DNA from: Helicoverpa zea | Lineage: Eukaryota; Arthropoda; Insecta; Lepidoptera; Noctuidae | Direction: 5' to 3' | Length of the DNA: 64,000 nucleotides | NCBI RefSeq assembly: GCF_022581195.2 | Contig: NC_061470.1 | Coordinates: 1,426,001-1,490,000 of the forward strand | Shown: positions 21,881 to 33,479 of the stretch, in pieces | How the letters are laid out: each line of letters opens with the position of its first letter | Numbering within the stretch: the stretch's first letter is position 1 | The notes under the pieces: model-generated | Seen by the model: only the letters and a program-made list of their open reading frames with translations | Told to the model about the DNA's origin: nothing | Database searches by the model: none | Position numbers and translations under genes: made by a program

Positions 21881-23831
21881 ACAATGACAAAACAATTTAG
21901 CTGTAAACAAATTATACATGTGATACTAAGGAAAAATCAAAGTAGTAGTAGTGAATTTGAAACATAAATAAAATTCAAACTTGCAAATAGTGGAAAACAT
22001 TACAGATTTAAATGATATTATGAAACTCATATCCAAACGTAAGTTGTGTCAAAAGCGTCAATCTGAAAAATAAGGCGGCCTCACACAGATGGAATAGCTC
22101 TCTCCATTAAAATTCATTAATTATTATTAAAGCATTTTAGAAAAGTAAAGAAGGCGCAGAATTGTGACGTCTGGAATTCAAAATATGAAAATAAATCCAA
22201 ACGCTCTGGTTTCCATACATTTTCATTCTATGAGTCAACGCACACGCCCCAACATGATTCTGAATTTTCTCAGTTACGCTGTGTTGAAGTCAAAGCTGCG
22301 GATAGATCAATCAATGCAGATACACACTGAATTGAAGAAAGATATGATTATTCTGAATGATTAATACAATTAATGTGAAGCAGTATATTAAAATAGTTTT
22401 ATTTTTCGGATTCGAATAATTCCGGCTGTATGGTGCAGCCTTTAGAACAAGTACAGGATCCGAAAGCTATTATAACAAAATAATTCTTGCCTTCTGCTTG
22501 ACTTCTTCTCACTCACTGTGATCTGGGAGTCCCAACCGTTAAACAATTTTAAAAATAGAAATTAAAATGCAAAGGACTTTAAACTAAAAATGGACCCCTT
22601 TTCAAATCGTCAGTCATAAAGTTTCTATGTATTAGAAACTAGCTTTCTGCCCGTGGTTACACCCACGTCCCGAGATAGCTACTTCCCATAGCCGGATGCT
22701 GACAAAAATATTTTAAAATATAAAGATTGGTAAAGGAAGGCTTGTTAAAAGAAATACAAACTATACACCGAGCAAAATGTATTTATTTCAATAACTATTA
22801 CTAAATTCATATCGTTTTAAATCACATTTCTTCTACTAAGCACCAACATCAAGCGGACAGTTTATCTTTTAAAATAATCAATGAAATAACTATTCCCTAT
22901 AATAACCCCGAATTCTCACTTAATGCCGGTTCCATACCGTGATTATCCGATTCTTCAATCAATCAATCAAATGATTGATAGGAAAGACATAAGAATTCGT
23001 CGCAAATACGTCATTAAAATGTGAATAATTAGAATTGACACTTCACAGGTTGTATAACTAAAAACACCTATTAACATTCATATTTATCAACCTGTATGGT
23101 CGATTGACGGCCGTTCAAATATTCAAGTAGTTTTTAATGAATGTATGTTTTATACAAATTACAGATTATATTTTGATAAGTTCTATGTTATTTTTCGGTT
23201 AGTCTTAGCACATAGGAGGAAATGTTATTATCAATCAAAAAAAAAAAAATCTTTAGATTGATAACAGCATTTCAGGTTTTGCATTGAATGGCTCTATTAT
23301 CTAATGGTGCGATATATCCATCTATTTTATGCACATATATGATTTTCTATTATAAGAGTATTTCATTTACGCTATTTAAAATTTTGTGTGATTGCTGAAT
23401 GTAATGGTCACTAAACAATTCCTAACGTTTTTTTCTAGATTAAAGGTGCAATGCATTTTTAGATAATACAAAATTTAAAAAATCATACATAAGGTTAAAT
23501 CATAACTAAGGCAATCAAATGACAACTGTCATATAGAGGTTTTTTTACAACTCCAATACAATCAAAGGTCTAAATTGATTTTCAATTATGTAACAAGTGC
23601 TTGAATAACACAGGTTTTTTGTTTCTGTTCCTTTTGACACATTTTAGGTTATCAATCAGTCAGTCAATCAATCAATCTTGACATGATAGAATTATATTTT
23701 TAAAATAGATATTTTAAAGTGAGGCCAATACTGGCACAACAAGTCACTATAAAACAATATTTGATTTATATTTATAGTTTCAATCTAAAAATTGAACATC
23801 TATGAAAACAAGATCTATGAACACTCTGACT
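21881..23831. other. intergenic region between sno and VPS37B
   Basis: AT-rich. It has an RTE-like tail at 22640-22730 and several ATCAATCAATC runs (22955-22980, 23650-23680). AATAAA-complement sites within about 100 bp left of 23832 could end the VPS37B transcript. No gene is seen. Confidence 0.45.
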
Positions 23832-24190
23832 TCAGAAGTGGTTACCATACATGCCCGGCATTGGCATGTTCAGTGGTCCCATGGGGTATGGCACATTAGG
23901 AACTCCCTGAGGCTGCCCATAGCTTGGGTATGGCAGGTACGGTTTAGCATATCCGTTACCGAATGAATTCTGATTTCCAGACCTGAGCAGTTCAGCCATT
24001 TTCTCGGCTTTGAACTTCCTTAAATGCATGTTCTTGCGAGCTGGTTCAAAGTCTTCAAGGAATTTCTCAACGGTTATCTTCCCTGAGAGGAAGTCTTGTG
24101 CTAGATTCTCCGATTGCTCCTCGGATTCTGCGGCAGCTGTTTGAAGTAGAGCTTGAGTTGTGTCTGGTGATATGCCCGCCGATTTTGTTT
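23832..24190 (-). CDS. Vps37B: Vps37B exon 3
   Basis: C-terminal half of the Mod(r) domain, then a Pro-rich tail ending PMPGMYGNHF and stop TGA. The acceptor is CACCAG at 24191-24196. Confidence 0.92.
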
Positions 24191-25370
24191 CTGGTGCAAG
24201 AAAATTCAAGCATTATTATGATACATATGGTTTCCTTCACTATCAAATCTCTCATCACTCTAAGGTTTGTCCAAAGAAATCCCATATCTGGGTTAAGCTT
24301 GGCTTTATATAAATGAACTTTCAAATATTGATATGAAAAATTAAAAAAATAAAAACTTTTAAAATAATTAAAAATTAAAAACTATAAGTTTCTTATTTCG
24401 CTGCTAAGACATGACCTTTACCCTTTACAGCATTTGATTTATGTATTGAGGACACTGGTTATAGCACTATTGTTGCTGGGAAGTTTATTCCACCATTTCT
24501 TCTTCCCAGCAAAAACATAGGAAGTGGTTAAAGATGGACGTTTTGTTTGATTTTGGAATGTACTCACTATATTCCTCCAGCAGTTCTTGAATACGAGAGC
24601 ACAGTTGTTCTCCCATCTCCGACTTCTCCTGGACCTGAGCCTTTGCCTCCTCAAGCTCTGGCTCCTTGCCCAGGTTGAACTCTGCCAGAGATCTGTTGCT
24701 GGCTATTGTCATCTCCCGCTCTGTCTCCCAATCTTTGACCTGTAGTTGTTGTTGAATTTATTTGATTTTAGAATGTGAAATGTGAATGTTATGTGATATA
24801 AAAATATATGAAAACAAGATCTATGAACAATTGAAATACTTATGTACAGAAATGCAAATTCCAATTAAATAAAACATTATGGTCTAGTTAATTTTGCAAA
24901 ATTATTATATTGTTTGACAGAAATCACTACAGAGTTTTTTTCAAGTTATGTATGTTTTACAGTTTTCTATCATCATGTAATAAGTTCAATTTAATAGTCA
25001 GTTGATATACATAGTTATACGAAGAAGCTCTTATCATTAATAACAAGAGGCGGTTATGATTGCATGTTTATTCAATTCTAACTATGACTCACTCTTTGTA
25101 TGTACATCCTGTGCTTGTTATTGCGAAACTATTAAGGGTACATTGGATCCATTAACATACACACAGACTGCTTAAATAAATTCTATTATAGCTACATAAC
25201 CTTATAATTAGACCAGAATCACATTTTAATGGCATTTTCATTGTTTTTACCTGTTTTACATCCTTCAGTACACTGTCGAATTTAGCGTCATCATTTAACA
25301 TTTCTTTAAGCTCGTCTGAGTTCAAATGAGCCAGCAAGCCCAAGGCTGACGGGTAGTCCGGCTGTATCAT
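23832..25370 (-). CDS. Vps37B: VPS37B-type ESCRT-I subunit
   Basis: Three exons (25251-25370, 24568-24739, 23832-24190) give 651 nt and 216 aa. ESCRT-I sorts ubiquitinated membrane proteins into multivesicular endosomes; VPS37 is a core subunit binding TSG101 and VPS28. Exon 1 gives LGLLAHLNSDELKEMLNDD, the start of the Mod(r)/VPS37 domain. Exon 2 is a charged helical coiled-coil segment (EAKAQVQEKSEMGEQLCSRI). Exon 3 has FLSGKITVEKFLEDFEPARK and a Pro/Tyr/Met-rich tail, as in VPS37B. I chose the ATG at 25368-25370; the codon four positions upstream is GTG. Both junctions keep phase (0 and 1). Confidence 0.93.
24478..24560. repeat. 'TTCTTCCCAGC' repeat copy
   Basis: Pair 'gctgggaagtttattccacc' and 'tcttcttcccagcaaaa' facing each other. 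It ends about 8 bp from the exon 2 donor of Vps37B. Confidence 0.5.
24568..24739 (-). CDS. Vps37B: Vps37B exon 2
   Basis: 57 codons plus one base, VKDWETEREMTIASNRSLAE onward. Donor GTGAGT, acceptor TACAG. Confidence 0.93.
25251..25370 (-). CDS. Vps37B: Vps37B exon 1
   Basis: Exactly 40 codons from ATG, MIQPDYPSALGLLAHLN onward. Donor GTAAAA. Confidence 0.92.
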
Positions 25371-25763
25371 CTTGAATATCACGAGCTATCACGATTCAGC
25401 AGCTGTAAATCTCGAGGATAATCACGTAAAATCGTAAAATAATTACTGCAAGGCAAGACGTCAGAAGGAAAATAAAACCAACAACAATGACCGTATGACA
25501 GTGACATTGACAAACCTAAATTCGTCTAAAAACTAAACACGTTTTCAAAGAATTAAGAATACTGGCAATCTTGCTCCAGGCAGATAATCACGAAAGTGAA
25601 AACACCTCAATCAGTACGTCAAAATGACGGTCTCGGAGAGTACAATTTAGATTTTTCAAAATTCCCATTGTAAATAAGATTTAATGCTAATTTCTAATTG
25701 TAACATATGACAAACTTTCATATTTATTGTGACGACCAAAAGTTCTCTTAGTTCTAGTCAGAA
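25371..25763. promoter_or_regulatory. divergent promoter, Vps37B and PIG-L
   Basis: 393 bp separate the two start codons, which point away from each other. This must hold both 5' UTRs and probably a shared bidirectional promoter. No specific motif is claimed. Confidence 0.6.
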
Positions 25764-26079
25764 ATGGTACTTGCTGACCCGCCATACGACATAGAATACT
25801 ACTACAGTTTGTACCCGACACTGCTCGCGGAACTGTTGTTGTATTTTAGGAATTTTGCTTTGTATATAAGCTTATGGGTGTTCGGGTACTTGTGTGTGTG
25901 CTGTTTGGTGTATCGGCGGTATGCGAGGCGGCTGCCGACACGGACTCGCGGCGCACTTGGCGCGAGACGAGTGTTGGTGGTCGTAGCTCACCCGGATGAC
26001 GAGTGCATGTTTTTCGGGCCCACAATCTTCAGATTGTGCGAGCAAGGTGCTGACGTACACGTACTGTGCTTATCAAATG
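25764..26079 (+). CDS. PIG-L: PIG-L exon 1
   Basis: 105 codons plus one base. Transmembrane anchor and HPDDE motif. Donor GTACGT. Confidence 0.94.
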
Positions 26080-29000
26080 GTACGTGACATTATTTGAACC
26101 CTAAACTATTACTTTACTCTCATATTTATGTAATTAGTAAAGGTCAAATGTTAATCAGGTAGTTTCAGATTACATTCAATCTCTCTAGTATTACAACTTT
26201 ATACAGTTCTTATACAAGATATTACAAAAAACTATACCAATTTCCAGGTAACTTTGGAGGTAAAGGAAAAATAAGACGGAAGGAACTATGGGAGGCATGT
26301 CTAGAACTTGGCGTACCAAACCAGAATATTTGTATAATAATGGATGACCGGCTGAAGGACAACCCGAGGATCCAGTGGCCTGTACCGGTGATAGCTAAGC
26401 TGATACATCATCATGTAGAAGTGATAGATGTAGATACGCTGGTTACGTTTGATAGAGGCGGCGTGTCGGGCCATGCTAATCACTCCGCTGTATTTTATGC
26501 AGTCGCTTATATGTTTGTTGAGAAATTAATACCACAGAGTGAGTAAATTTTTACAAGATTATTATTTATTTTTTAATAAGAAAATATACCTATTATTAAA
26601 TAAACTGCTAATACACAAAAACTTATTGGTTTGTAGAGTATAAAAAAATAATTTTAAAACCGTAAAGCAATTTTTGAAAAAAAGTTAAAGCAGACCCTTA
26701 CATTTGTTTAAATGTAAAAGGTAATTGCAGTCTAACAATAATCGCTATTGTTTTCAGGATGTACAGTATACACATTAGATTCAGTAAATATATTCAGGAA
26801 GTACATAGGCTTCCTGGATCTGCCACTTAGTTTTTTACTTTCTTCTAAAAGGTGAGTAAAAATTTACCTTCTTCCTTCTATGATTGCATTCTAGAATATA
26901 ATTAAAAATAATTTTTTGTTCATCTTTTCTTTTATTCTTGTCTTTCCTGATTGATCTGATATTGACAAATAAAAGACAAGGATGTTTAAGAAATTTTCAT
27001 AAGGGATTAGTATGTAAAGGTCATACATAGAGGTAGAGCATAAGGAGGAGAAACAACATAAGAAACTCCCTTATGTATGTTCTTCTTCCTACATAATTGG
27101 ACATAGTTATGCGGAAACGTTCCAACCCACAAGTCACCCGAAATCGAGTTATTGTGATTGAACAGCCTAAAATTTAGCATATGGTTATCTAAACTCAATA
27201 TAATTCAACAATAAAACCTCTAGTACCTTTACTTGTTAGAATAAAAAAGAATACAACTGAAACGCGTAAATGCTTATATCTCAAATTCAAGTTTAATTTG
27301 AGATATAAGCATTTACGCGTACAGTGGGTTGGAACGTTTCTGCATAACTACGTCTAATTATGAACTACCCCTATTTACTTCATTACTCTATTATTAACGG
27401 GTTATTCCCGCTCGGTAACACCCTTTCATCAACACTGTTGACGATCGGGAAAAAAAAGTTTCGTTCGTTCACAGTGTTGACAAATGCTACTTATTATTTT
27501 AATGTAAAATGGTTATTATGCACATGATAGGGCCACTTTTATTTTCTAGTTAATTGTGTTTGAAAAGATCTAACATAATCCATTAAAACATTTAAAAAAT
27601 CCATGTCATTTTATTTCCATATTTTAAAAATAAAAACCAGCATTCATGGACACTGCGAACGAACGAAACTTTTTTTTCCTGATTGTCAACAGTGTTGATG
27701 AAAGGGTGTTACCGAGCGGGAATAACCCTTATTAAATCAATGCGCTTCCGCAATGTACTCTGTTATGTACTTCTCCTATGTACTCCGTTATGTACTACTC
27801 CTATATACTCCGTTATATACTCCTCCTATGTACTCCATTATGTACTACTCCTATGTACTCCATTATGTACTACTCCTATGTACTCCGTTATGTACTACTC
27901 CTATGTACTCCATTGTGTACTACTCCTATGTACTCCATTGTGTACTACTCCTATGTACTCCATTGTGTACTACTCCTATGTACTCCATTATGTACTACTC
28001 CTATGTACTCCGTTATGTACTACTCCTATGTACTCCATTATATACTACTCCTATGTACTCCATTATGTACTACTCTTATATACTCCGTTATATACTCCTC
28101 CTATGTACTCCGTTATATACTACTCCTATGTACTCCGTTATATACTCCTCCTATGTACTCCGTTATATACTACTCCTATGTACTCCATTATATACTACTC
28201 CTATGTACTCCATTATGTACTACTCCTATGTACTCCGTTATGTACTACTCCTATGTACTCCATTATGTACTACTCCTATGTACTCCATTATATACTACTC
28301 TTATGTACTCCATTATGTACTACTCCTATGTACTCCGTTATGTACTACTCCTATGTACTCCATTATGTACTACTCCTATGTACTCCATTATATACTACTC
28401 TTATGTACTCCATTATGTACTACTCTTATATACTCCGTTATATACTCCTCCTATGTACTCCGTTATATACTACTCCTATATACTCCGTTATATACTCCTC
28501 CTATGTACTCCGTTATATACTACTCCTATGTACTCCATTATATACTACTCCTATGTACTCCATTATGTACTACTCTTATATACTCCTATGTATTCCGTTA
28601 TGTACTTCTCCTATGTACTCCGTTATGTACTACTCCTATATACTCAATTATGTACCACTCCTATGTACTCCATTATGTACTACTCTTATATACTGCGTTA
28701 TATACTCCTCCTATGTACTCCGTTATATACTACTCCTATGTACTCCGTTATATACTATAGTTCGGCCATTCAGAGAATGCGTTCCTGACACGTCGCGATT
28801 GAACTGACGACGTAACTTTGCAATGGCGTTGCAGTTACGATAAAAATATTTTTGCTGGTTGTTTACCGTTTTAACAATTGAGGAGCATTAAAACAACATT
28901 ATTATATCAATAATCAATGAATGTTATAATTTTGTGCCAAACTGAGAGTCAAATAACTTGGTAAACAATATTTTTCTAAATCTATACTGCGCTATTACAA

Positions 29001-30227
29001 GGTTATGTCAGCGGTTTATATTTTGTAGTGCTGTGCTAAAAATAACAGGCAAGTATCGTAATCTGTTCTTATACAGTTATAATATAAAATAATACGTTTT
29101 GATTTTCTTTTTAAGAATTGGAAAATAATGGACTATAAGACTTAATTATAACGTTTATGAAATATAAAAATAAAACTATGACCAAACCGCATTTTTATAC
29201 TTAGATTAAAAATGGTAACCCCAAATGGCGTTATGGGCCGCCATTTTGTGACGCTAAAACAGTCGTCCGTTGTCGTTTCGTGCGCATAGACCACGTTTTT
29301 CAAGTGTTTTCGATCTGTTTTTATTTGATTACCCGGCTTTTGTTAGACCGAGATATCAGGATTGATTCTGTTATTGATAATAATATAATTATACATGTAG
29401 GCGAAGATGATGATGAAGACACCACCTCCTCAAGCAAATCGGAGTCTGATTAATATTCTGTTCGCACATTCAATTCAATGTACTTGTAACAAAGAATAAA
29501 TAAAACAATTTTATTATATGAATATTACCTTTTTTTGGTTTCCACTTAAATAACTAAAATATAAAACAAATGATTCCGCCAATTTAAAACGAAAATAATC
29601 TTAAAATAATGCGGCGGTTCATTTTGAAGGAACGGTAACGAACTCAGTGTTATGTTGTGCCCATCACTAGTCGTGACTAACTGATAGGTGTCAGGAACGC
29701 ATTCTCTGAACGGCCGAAGTATACTCCTATGTACTCCGTTATGTACTACTCCTGTGTACTGCGTTATGTACTACTCTTATATACTCCGTTATATACTCCT
29801 CCTATGTACTCCGTTATATACTCCTCCTATGTACTCCGTTATATACTACTCCTATGTACTCCGTTATGTACTACTCCTATGTACTCCGTTATGTACTACT
29901 CCTATATACTCCTCCTATGTACTCCGTTATATACTCCTATGTATTCCGTTATGTACTACTCCTATGTACTCCGTTATGTACTACTCCTATGTACTCCTTT
30001 ATGTACTAACCCCAGGCTAGACTTAAATACAAACCTACATACTCAATTCCAGATACTTCCTCCGCTGGACGGAAAGCCGGCGCATAGTCCGCGCGATGAA
30101 GCGACACCGTTCCCAAATGGTGTGGTTCCGCTACCTCTACGTGTTCTTCTCACGATACATGATCATCAACACCCTCAGACGAATCAGCTTAGCAGACATT
30201 GAGCTTGAGCTGGAGGTAGACGATTGA
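25764..30227 (+). CDS. PIG-L: PIG-L, GlcNAc-phosphatidylinositol de-N-acetylase
   Basis: Four exons (25764-26079, 26248-26538, 26758-26851, 30053-30227) give 876 nt and 291 aa. PIG-L removes the acetyl group from GlcNAc-PI, the second step of GPI-anchor synthesis on the cytosolic face of the ER. Seen here: an N-terminal hydrophobic segment (about residues 25-50), then VVVAHPDDECMFFGP with the zinc-binding HPDDE motif, NFGGKGKIRRKE, and GGVSGHANHSAVFYA, the second metal-binding block. The last exon has RHRSQMVWFRYLYVFFSRYM, typical of the PIG-L C-terminus. All three junctions keep the frame. It is slightly longer than the human protein because of the N-terminus. Intron 3 (3.2 kb) is full of repeats. 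Confidence 0.95.
26248..26538 (+). CDS. PIG-L: PIG-L exon 2
   Basis: It starts after CCAG and carries NFGGKGK and HANHS. Donor GTGAGT. Confidence 0.95.
26758..26851 (+). CDS. PIG-L: PIG-L exon 3
   Basis: It reads CTVYTLDSVNIFRKYIGFLD and LPLSFLLSSK. Acceptor TTTCAG, donor GTGAGT. Confidence 0.92.
27092..27362. mobile_element. hairpin MITE, 271 bp
   Basis: The terminal inverted repeats are about 39 bp with three mismatches (CATAATTGGACATAGTTATG...). Inside is a perfect palindrome: arms 27262-27287 and 27295-27320 (26 bp) around a 7-base loop. No ORF. In PIG-L intron 3. Confidence 0.8.
27399..27728. mobile_element. MITE with long TIRs, 330 bp
   Basis: TIRs of about 80 bp begin GGGTTATTCCCGCTCGGTAA and differ at few positions. 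The flanks TTATTAAC and TTATTAAA match at 7 of 8 bases, suggesting an 8-bp (hAT-like) or 7-bp target duplication. Confidence 0.85.
27750..28758 (+). repeat. 25-bp minisatellite, block 1 (about 40 copies)
   Basis: Consensus near TACTACTCCTATGTACTCC plus GTTATG, with variants at CCGTTA/CCATTA/CCATTG and ATGTAC/ATATAC. The unit has no stop in any plus-strand frame, so all three frames stay open for a kilobase. It lies in PIG-L intron 3. Confidence 0.95.
28761..29718. mobile_element. TIR transposon inserted in the minisatellite
   Basis: 31-bp TIRs (28761-28791 and 29688-29718) begin TTCGGCC and differ at one base. Minisatellite units continue on both sides, so it inserted into the array. TA-rich flanks (tata) make the target duplication ambiguous. 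At 29400-29452 a plus frame reads GEDDDEDTTSSSKSESD followed by a stop and AATAAA at 29496, perhaps the last piece of a lost transposase. Superfamily not determined. Confidence 0.85.
29719..30008 (+). repeat. 25-bp minisatellite, block 2 (about 12 copies)
   Basis: Same unit and phase type as block 1, ending 44 bp before PIG-L exon 4. The last degenerate unit gives TACTAAC at 30004-30010. Confidence 0.93.
30053..30227 (+). CDS. PIG-L: PIG-L exon 4
   Basis: After TTCCAG it completes Arg and reads YFLRWTESRRIVRAMKRHR onward to stop TGA at 30225-30227. Confidence 0.94.
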
Positions 30228-32265
30228 GTACAAAGACTTACAACATGTTTTAAGTAAACTTTTACGCTGTTAATAGACAAAAGTGAACATTTTTGTAAGC
30301 ATTTGGCGTAGACAAAGCTAGATTTTATAACATTTTTGATAATGTTTCAAAAAGTCTAGGTCTGTTAGTTAAGGTCATGCCACACATGAATGGTATGGCA
30401 CGGTACCCGGCAGCTGTTGTTAGGTAGTTGCTACCTCACTGTTACCTCCTTGGCTTTTTATATTGCCGTTATAAAATGTTTTATATTAGATACTATTTAA
30501 GGGTGAAATTCAAATGACAAGTTAATCACTGAATTGGAGTTGCGCCGCTCCCGTGCCGTGTTGCTCATGTGTGCCATAACCTTTATGACTTGTCTTTAAT
30601 GTCTATTGTAAATAGTCCAGCTACTTTAATATTTTGTTGGTAATTAATGCTACTCCTAATTTGATAGTGGGTTTAAAATGTAGTGGTAGCATTGGCTTAC
30701 TACAAAACGGTAAGGAGGCTACTTGTTAGATCAACGTTAATGGTTGTAAAGAGATAAAACTTATTTAAAAAGATTTTAAAGTAAAGATTCACCTTCATTT
30801 TAGTGGGCTTAGAAGCATGCCTTTGCATGCACCTTTCACTTATGTCATTCCTATTTTCCCTTTATAAGGTTCCTCACTAAAGTACCAATTACTTAATTAT
30901 TTTCTAACATAGAAGAAAAATATGTTTCCTACATTTTTAATGTGTTTTATTGCAGCAAAAGAGGTTAATATTCTTTTTATATTGTCTAAATCTTCCTGCT
31001 CTGTTCACAGAGCAAATAATATTTTTTTTTCATGGCAATTCTTCACATGCCTTGCTAAAATGCCATCTGCTGACTATCAATCGAGCAATCAACTCGCCAA
31101 AAGCAGTTGCTAGACTTCTAGGTACAATCTAGTTTCACAATACTTGAGCGTGCAAGGGCAAACAGCTTGGCATCTTCCTAAAAAGTAAAATCGAACGCAA
31201 AATGCTTCATTGAACTCTCTATGTTGTTTCACACAACTTATCCATTCTTTAAATTATAAAAAAAGGTAAAGCTTGTGTGTTTGTGACTTGTGACATTGTT
31301 AAGGGTAACATCTGGAACTGATGAACCTACTTTGAAAATTTGTTTATCAGTAGAAAGGAAAGCTACGTTATTTGTGAGTGACATAGCCCATATTTACCTG
31401 GATACGCCACGGGAATGGGCTAGTTAGGAAATAAATTGAATGATGTTAAAGATAAAAGTAAGATAATCGTGAATGTGCAAAGTTCGAGATAGGTAGAGAA
31501 CAGAAGTTTCTATGGCATATAATGAGTTCGATTTTTTACACGTATTTAAGAACAAATTCCCTATTTATTTACATTTTTAATGTATTTCTATAAAATTCAT
31601 GTTTTTTTTTAATTTTTTATTCTGACCAATCCATGGTTGGTTCAACTTTGAGAATTATAAACTTTAATGCAAAGCCATAAAGTCTATTATTATTTTCACT
31701 GATTTGTCCAATTTTGCTTTTATTGACTTTGATATTCTTTTGTAAAGAAGTATATTGAACGAAGTTTTTATTTATAACTTAATCAAAAGACAAATGGGAT
31801 ATACAGAGATTTCTATATTTATTGTGTGTGAATTTTTTAATTCTGTTGAGTGTTGCCAGTGAGGTTGCTAGGATATTTTTATTAAGAATTTCTTTCGAAC
31901 TGTTGAGTTACGCCTTCTTACAGAGAAGGCGTATAATAACTACGCTTACTAATTTTATGACTTACTTAATACCCTGGCTCCACCTGCAAATGAGTGCTTC
32001 GTCAGTTGAATGTTTGTAAATGATTCGCTAGTCTGTTACTTAGTGTAGGTGTTTATAAATTACGACGAATTTGTTTAAACTTATTAAAAATTATGTTTTT
32101 TATAACTTGGCCACAATTTTTTTTTAATAAGATCAAATGTATTGTTTATCCTGTGATATTCAGTTCTTTAAAATCGCGTTTAATTGGCATTTATTTATTT
32201 TGAAATGTTTTTCCACGTTGATATTTTATCTAATGTCCAATAAACGATCAAAGTGATCATAATGT
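30228..32265 (+). other. probable long 3' UTR of PIG-L
   Basis: AT-rich with no clear repeat. AATAAA at 32240-32245 is followed by a T/GT-rich stretch and would end a 2-kb 3' UTR. The exact end is inference. Confidence 0.35.
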
Positions 32266-32299
32266 TATTTTGTAGTTTTATTTCTCTTTAGTTTGTGGC

Positions 32300-32435
32300 A
32301 AGGTTACAGCCGGACGGGTCGATAGCTTGAAAATCAGTTGTGTTGAAGAGGTCAGATAGGCACCATGTGGTACTCGGCTGCATCCAATTAGACTGGAAGC
32401 AAACCTCCGTAGTTGGGAAAAGGTGAGGTAGATTA
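32300..32435 (+). repeat. HaSE-like SINE fragment
   Basis: 'gaggtcagataggcacc', 'gtactcggctgcatccaa' and 'gtagttgggaaaaggt' are family landmarks. Confidence 0.6.
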
Positions 32436-33420
32436 TAATTTAGGTGCCTCGTTCCATTTACCAGATCTTTTTTCCCGCAATATCCCTCAGGCAGATCTCG
32501 ATCTTCTTACAGAATCAAGATACATAAGGCGCACGGTGTCCTCACGAACGGGGCGTTTTATTCTGTTCTCTCAATGATAATATGATAAAGGAAAAAAAAT
32601 AAAAGTGGAACCACGTCTGCCGTGTTTTCATATTAAATGCATGTCGGCGTTGTTTTCACAGCCAAAGAAGTGTAAATGTAAAATGTTACCAGTGTTGATA
32701 TGTAAGTAAAATAAGTCAAGTGTGCTGTGATTCATCGATATAATGCTACAATGCTTGTGTCATCAATTTTAATGTAATTTTTGCTAATGCACAGCTCAAA
32801 GCCGGTGATTTATAATATAATGTACATAACAGAAACAAGTTACCACAGATTAAATTATTTTATTTGTGTTGGCCTCAAAATATTCATAGTACATTTTACA
32901 ACAAATGTTATTTCGTTACATTAATTATACTTATCAATGCAAGAACTTTGAAACGTTTTAATTAGCTAAACATTTAAAAATTGACAATTTTAGCGACTAT
33001 AGATAAAAATTTTCTTTAACTACTTAGGAAGTGGAGCGACGAAATGACTTACAAGCTTAAACAATTTACAATACAAGCATCCGAGGACCTGTTCCAGGTA
33101 AAAAATAAAATAAAATAATTTGTGTACTTAACTTTATTTGGTAACTGCAACAAATAAGCTTCAACAACATCAAGCAAAGCTTCTATATATCTGAGGAGTC
33201 GTAACGCGGAGCTATTCATAATGGAAGTTACGTCACAAACAGTTAAGTACTAGGTGTTCAACAGAAGCACTAGGCGATGCTAAAAGCGGGTTGGCAACGA
33301 CTTTACTATGTCTACAAAAAAACACTACTCGCAAATATATTATCACGCTGTATTTGATGTAAAACTTATTACAACATAAGTAAAAAAACTTAATTAAAAG
33401 AAAGTGCAATATTAAGCTGA
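32436..33420. other. convergent intergenic region, PIG-L / PITP
   Basis: AT-rich. A minus-strand AATAAA (complement at about 33130) could end the PITP transcript. No gene is seen. Confidence 0.35.
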
Positions 33421-33479
33421 GCCGCCGCGGCCGCAGCCCGTGCTGTACACTGGGCACCGCGGACTGCGGCCGCAGCGGC
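33421..33479. other. GC-rich hairpin
   Basis: 19-bp arms (33421-33439 and 33461-33479) pair with two mismatches around a 21-base loop, in an otherwise AT-rich region. Probably within the PITP 3' UTR or just beyond it. Confidence 0.7.

Noticed and set aside
23832..24209. Vps37B exon 3 as a separate 125-aa gene starting MNFLAPETKS
   Set aside because: The first residues come from intron sequence before the CACCAG acceptor; splicing to exon 2 keeps the VPS37 domain.
27683..28807. Three overlapping plus-strand ORFs of 335-374 codons
   Set aside because: They are the same 25-residue period in three frames of a 25-bp minisatellite that lacks stops. Not a gene.
29688..30202. Plus-strand ORFs of 110 and 157 codons
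   Set aside because: Second minisatellite block; the longer one runs out of frame through PIG-L exon 4.
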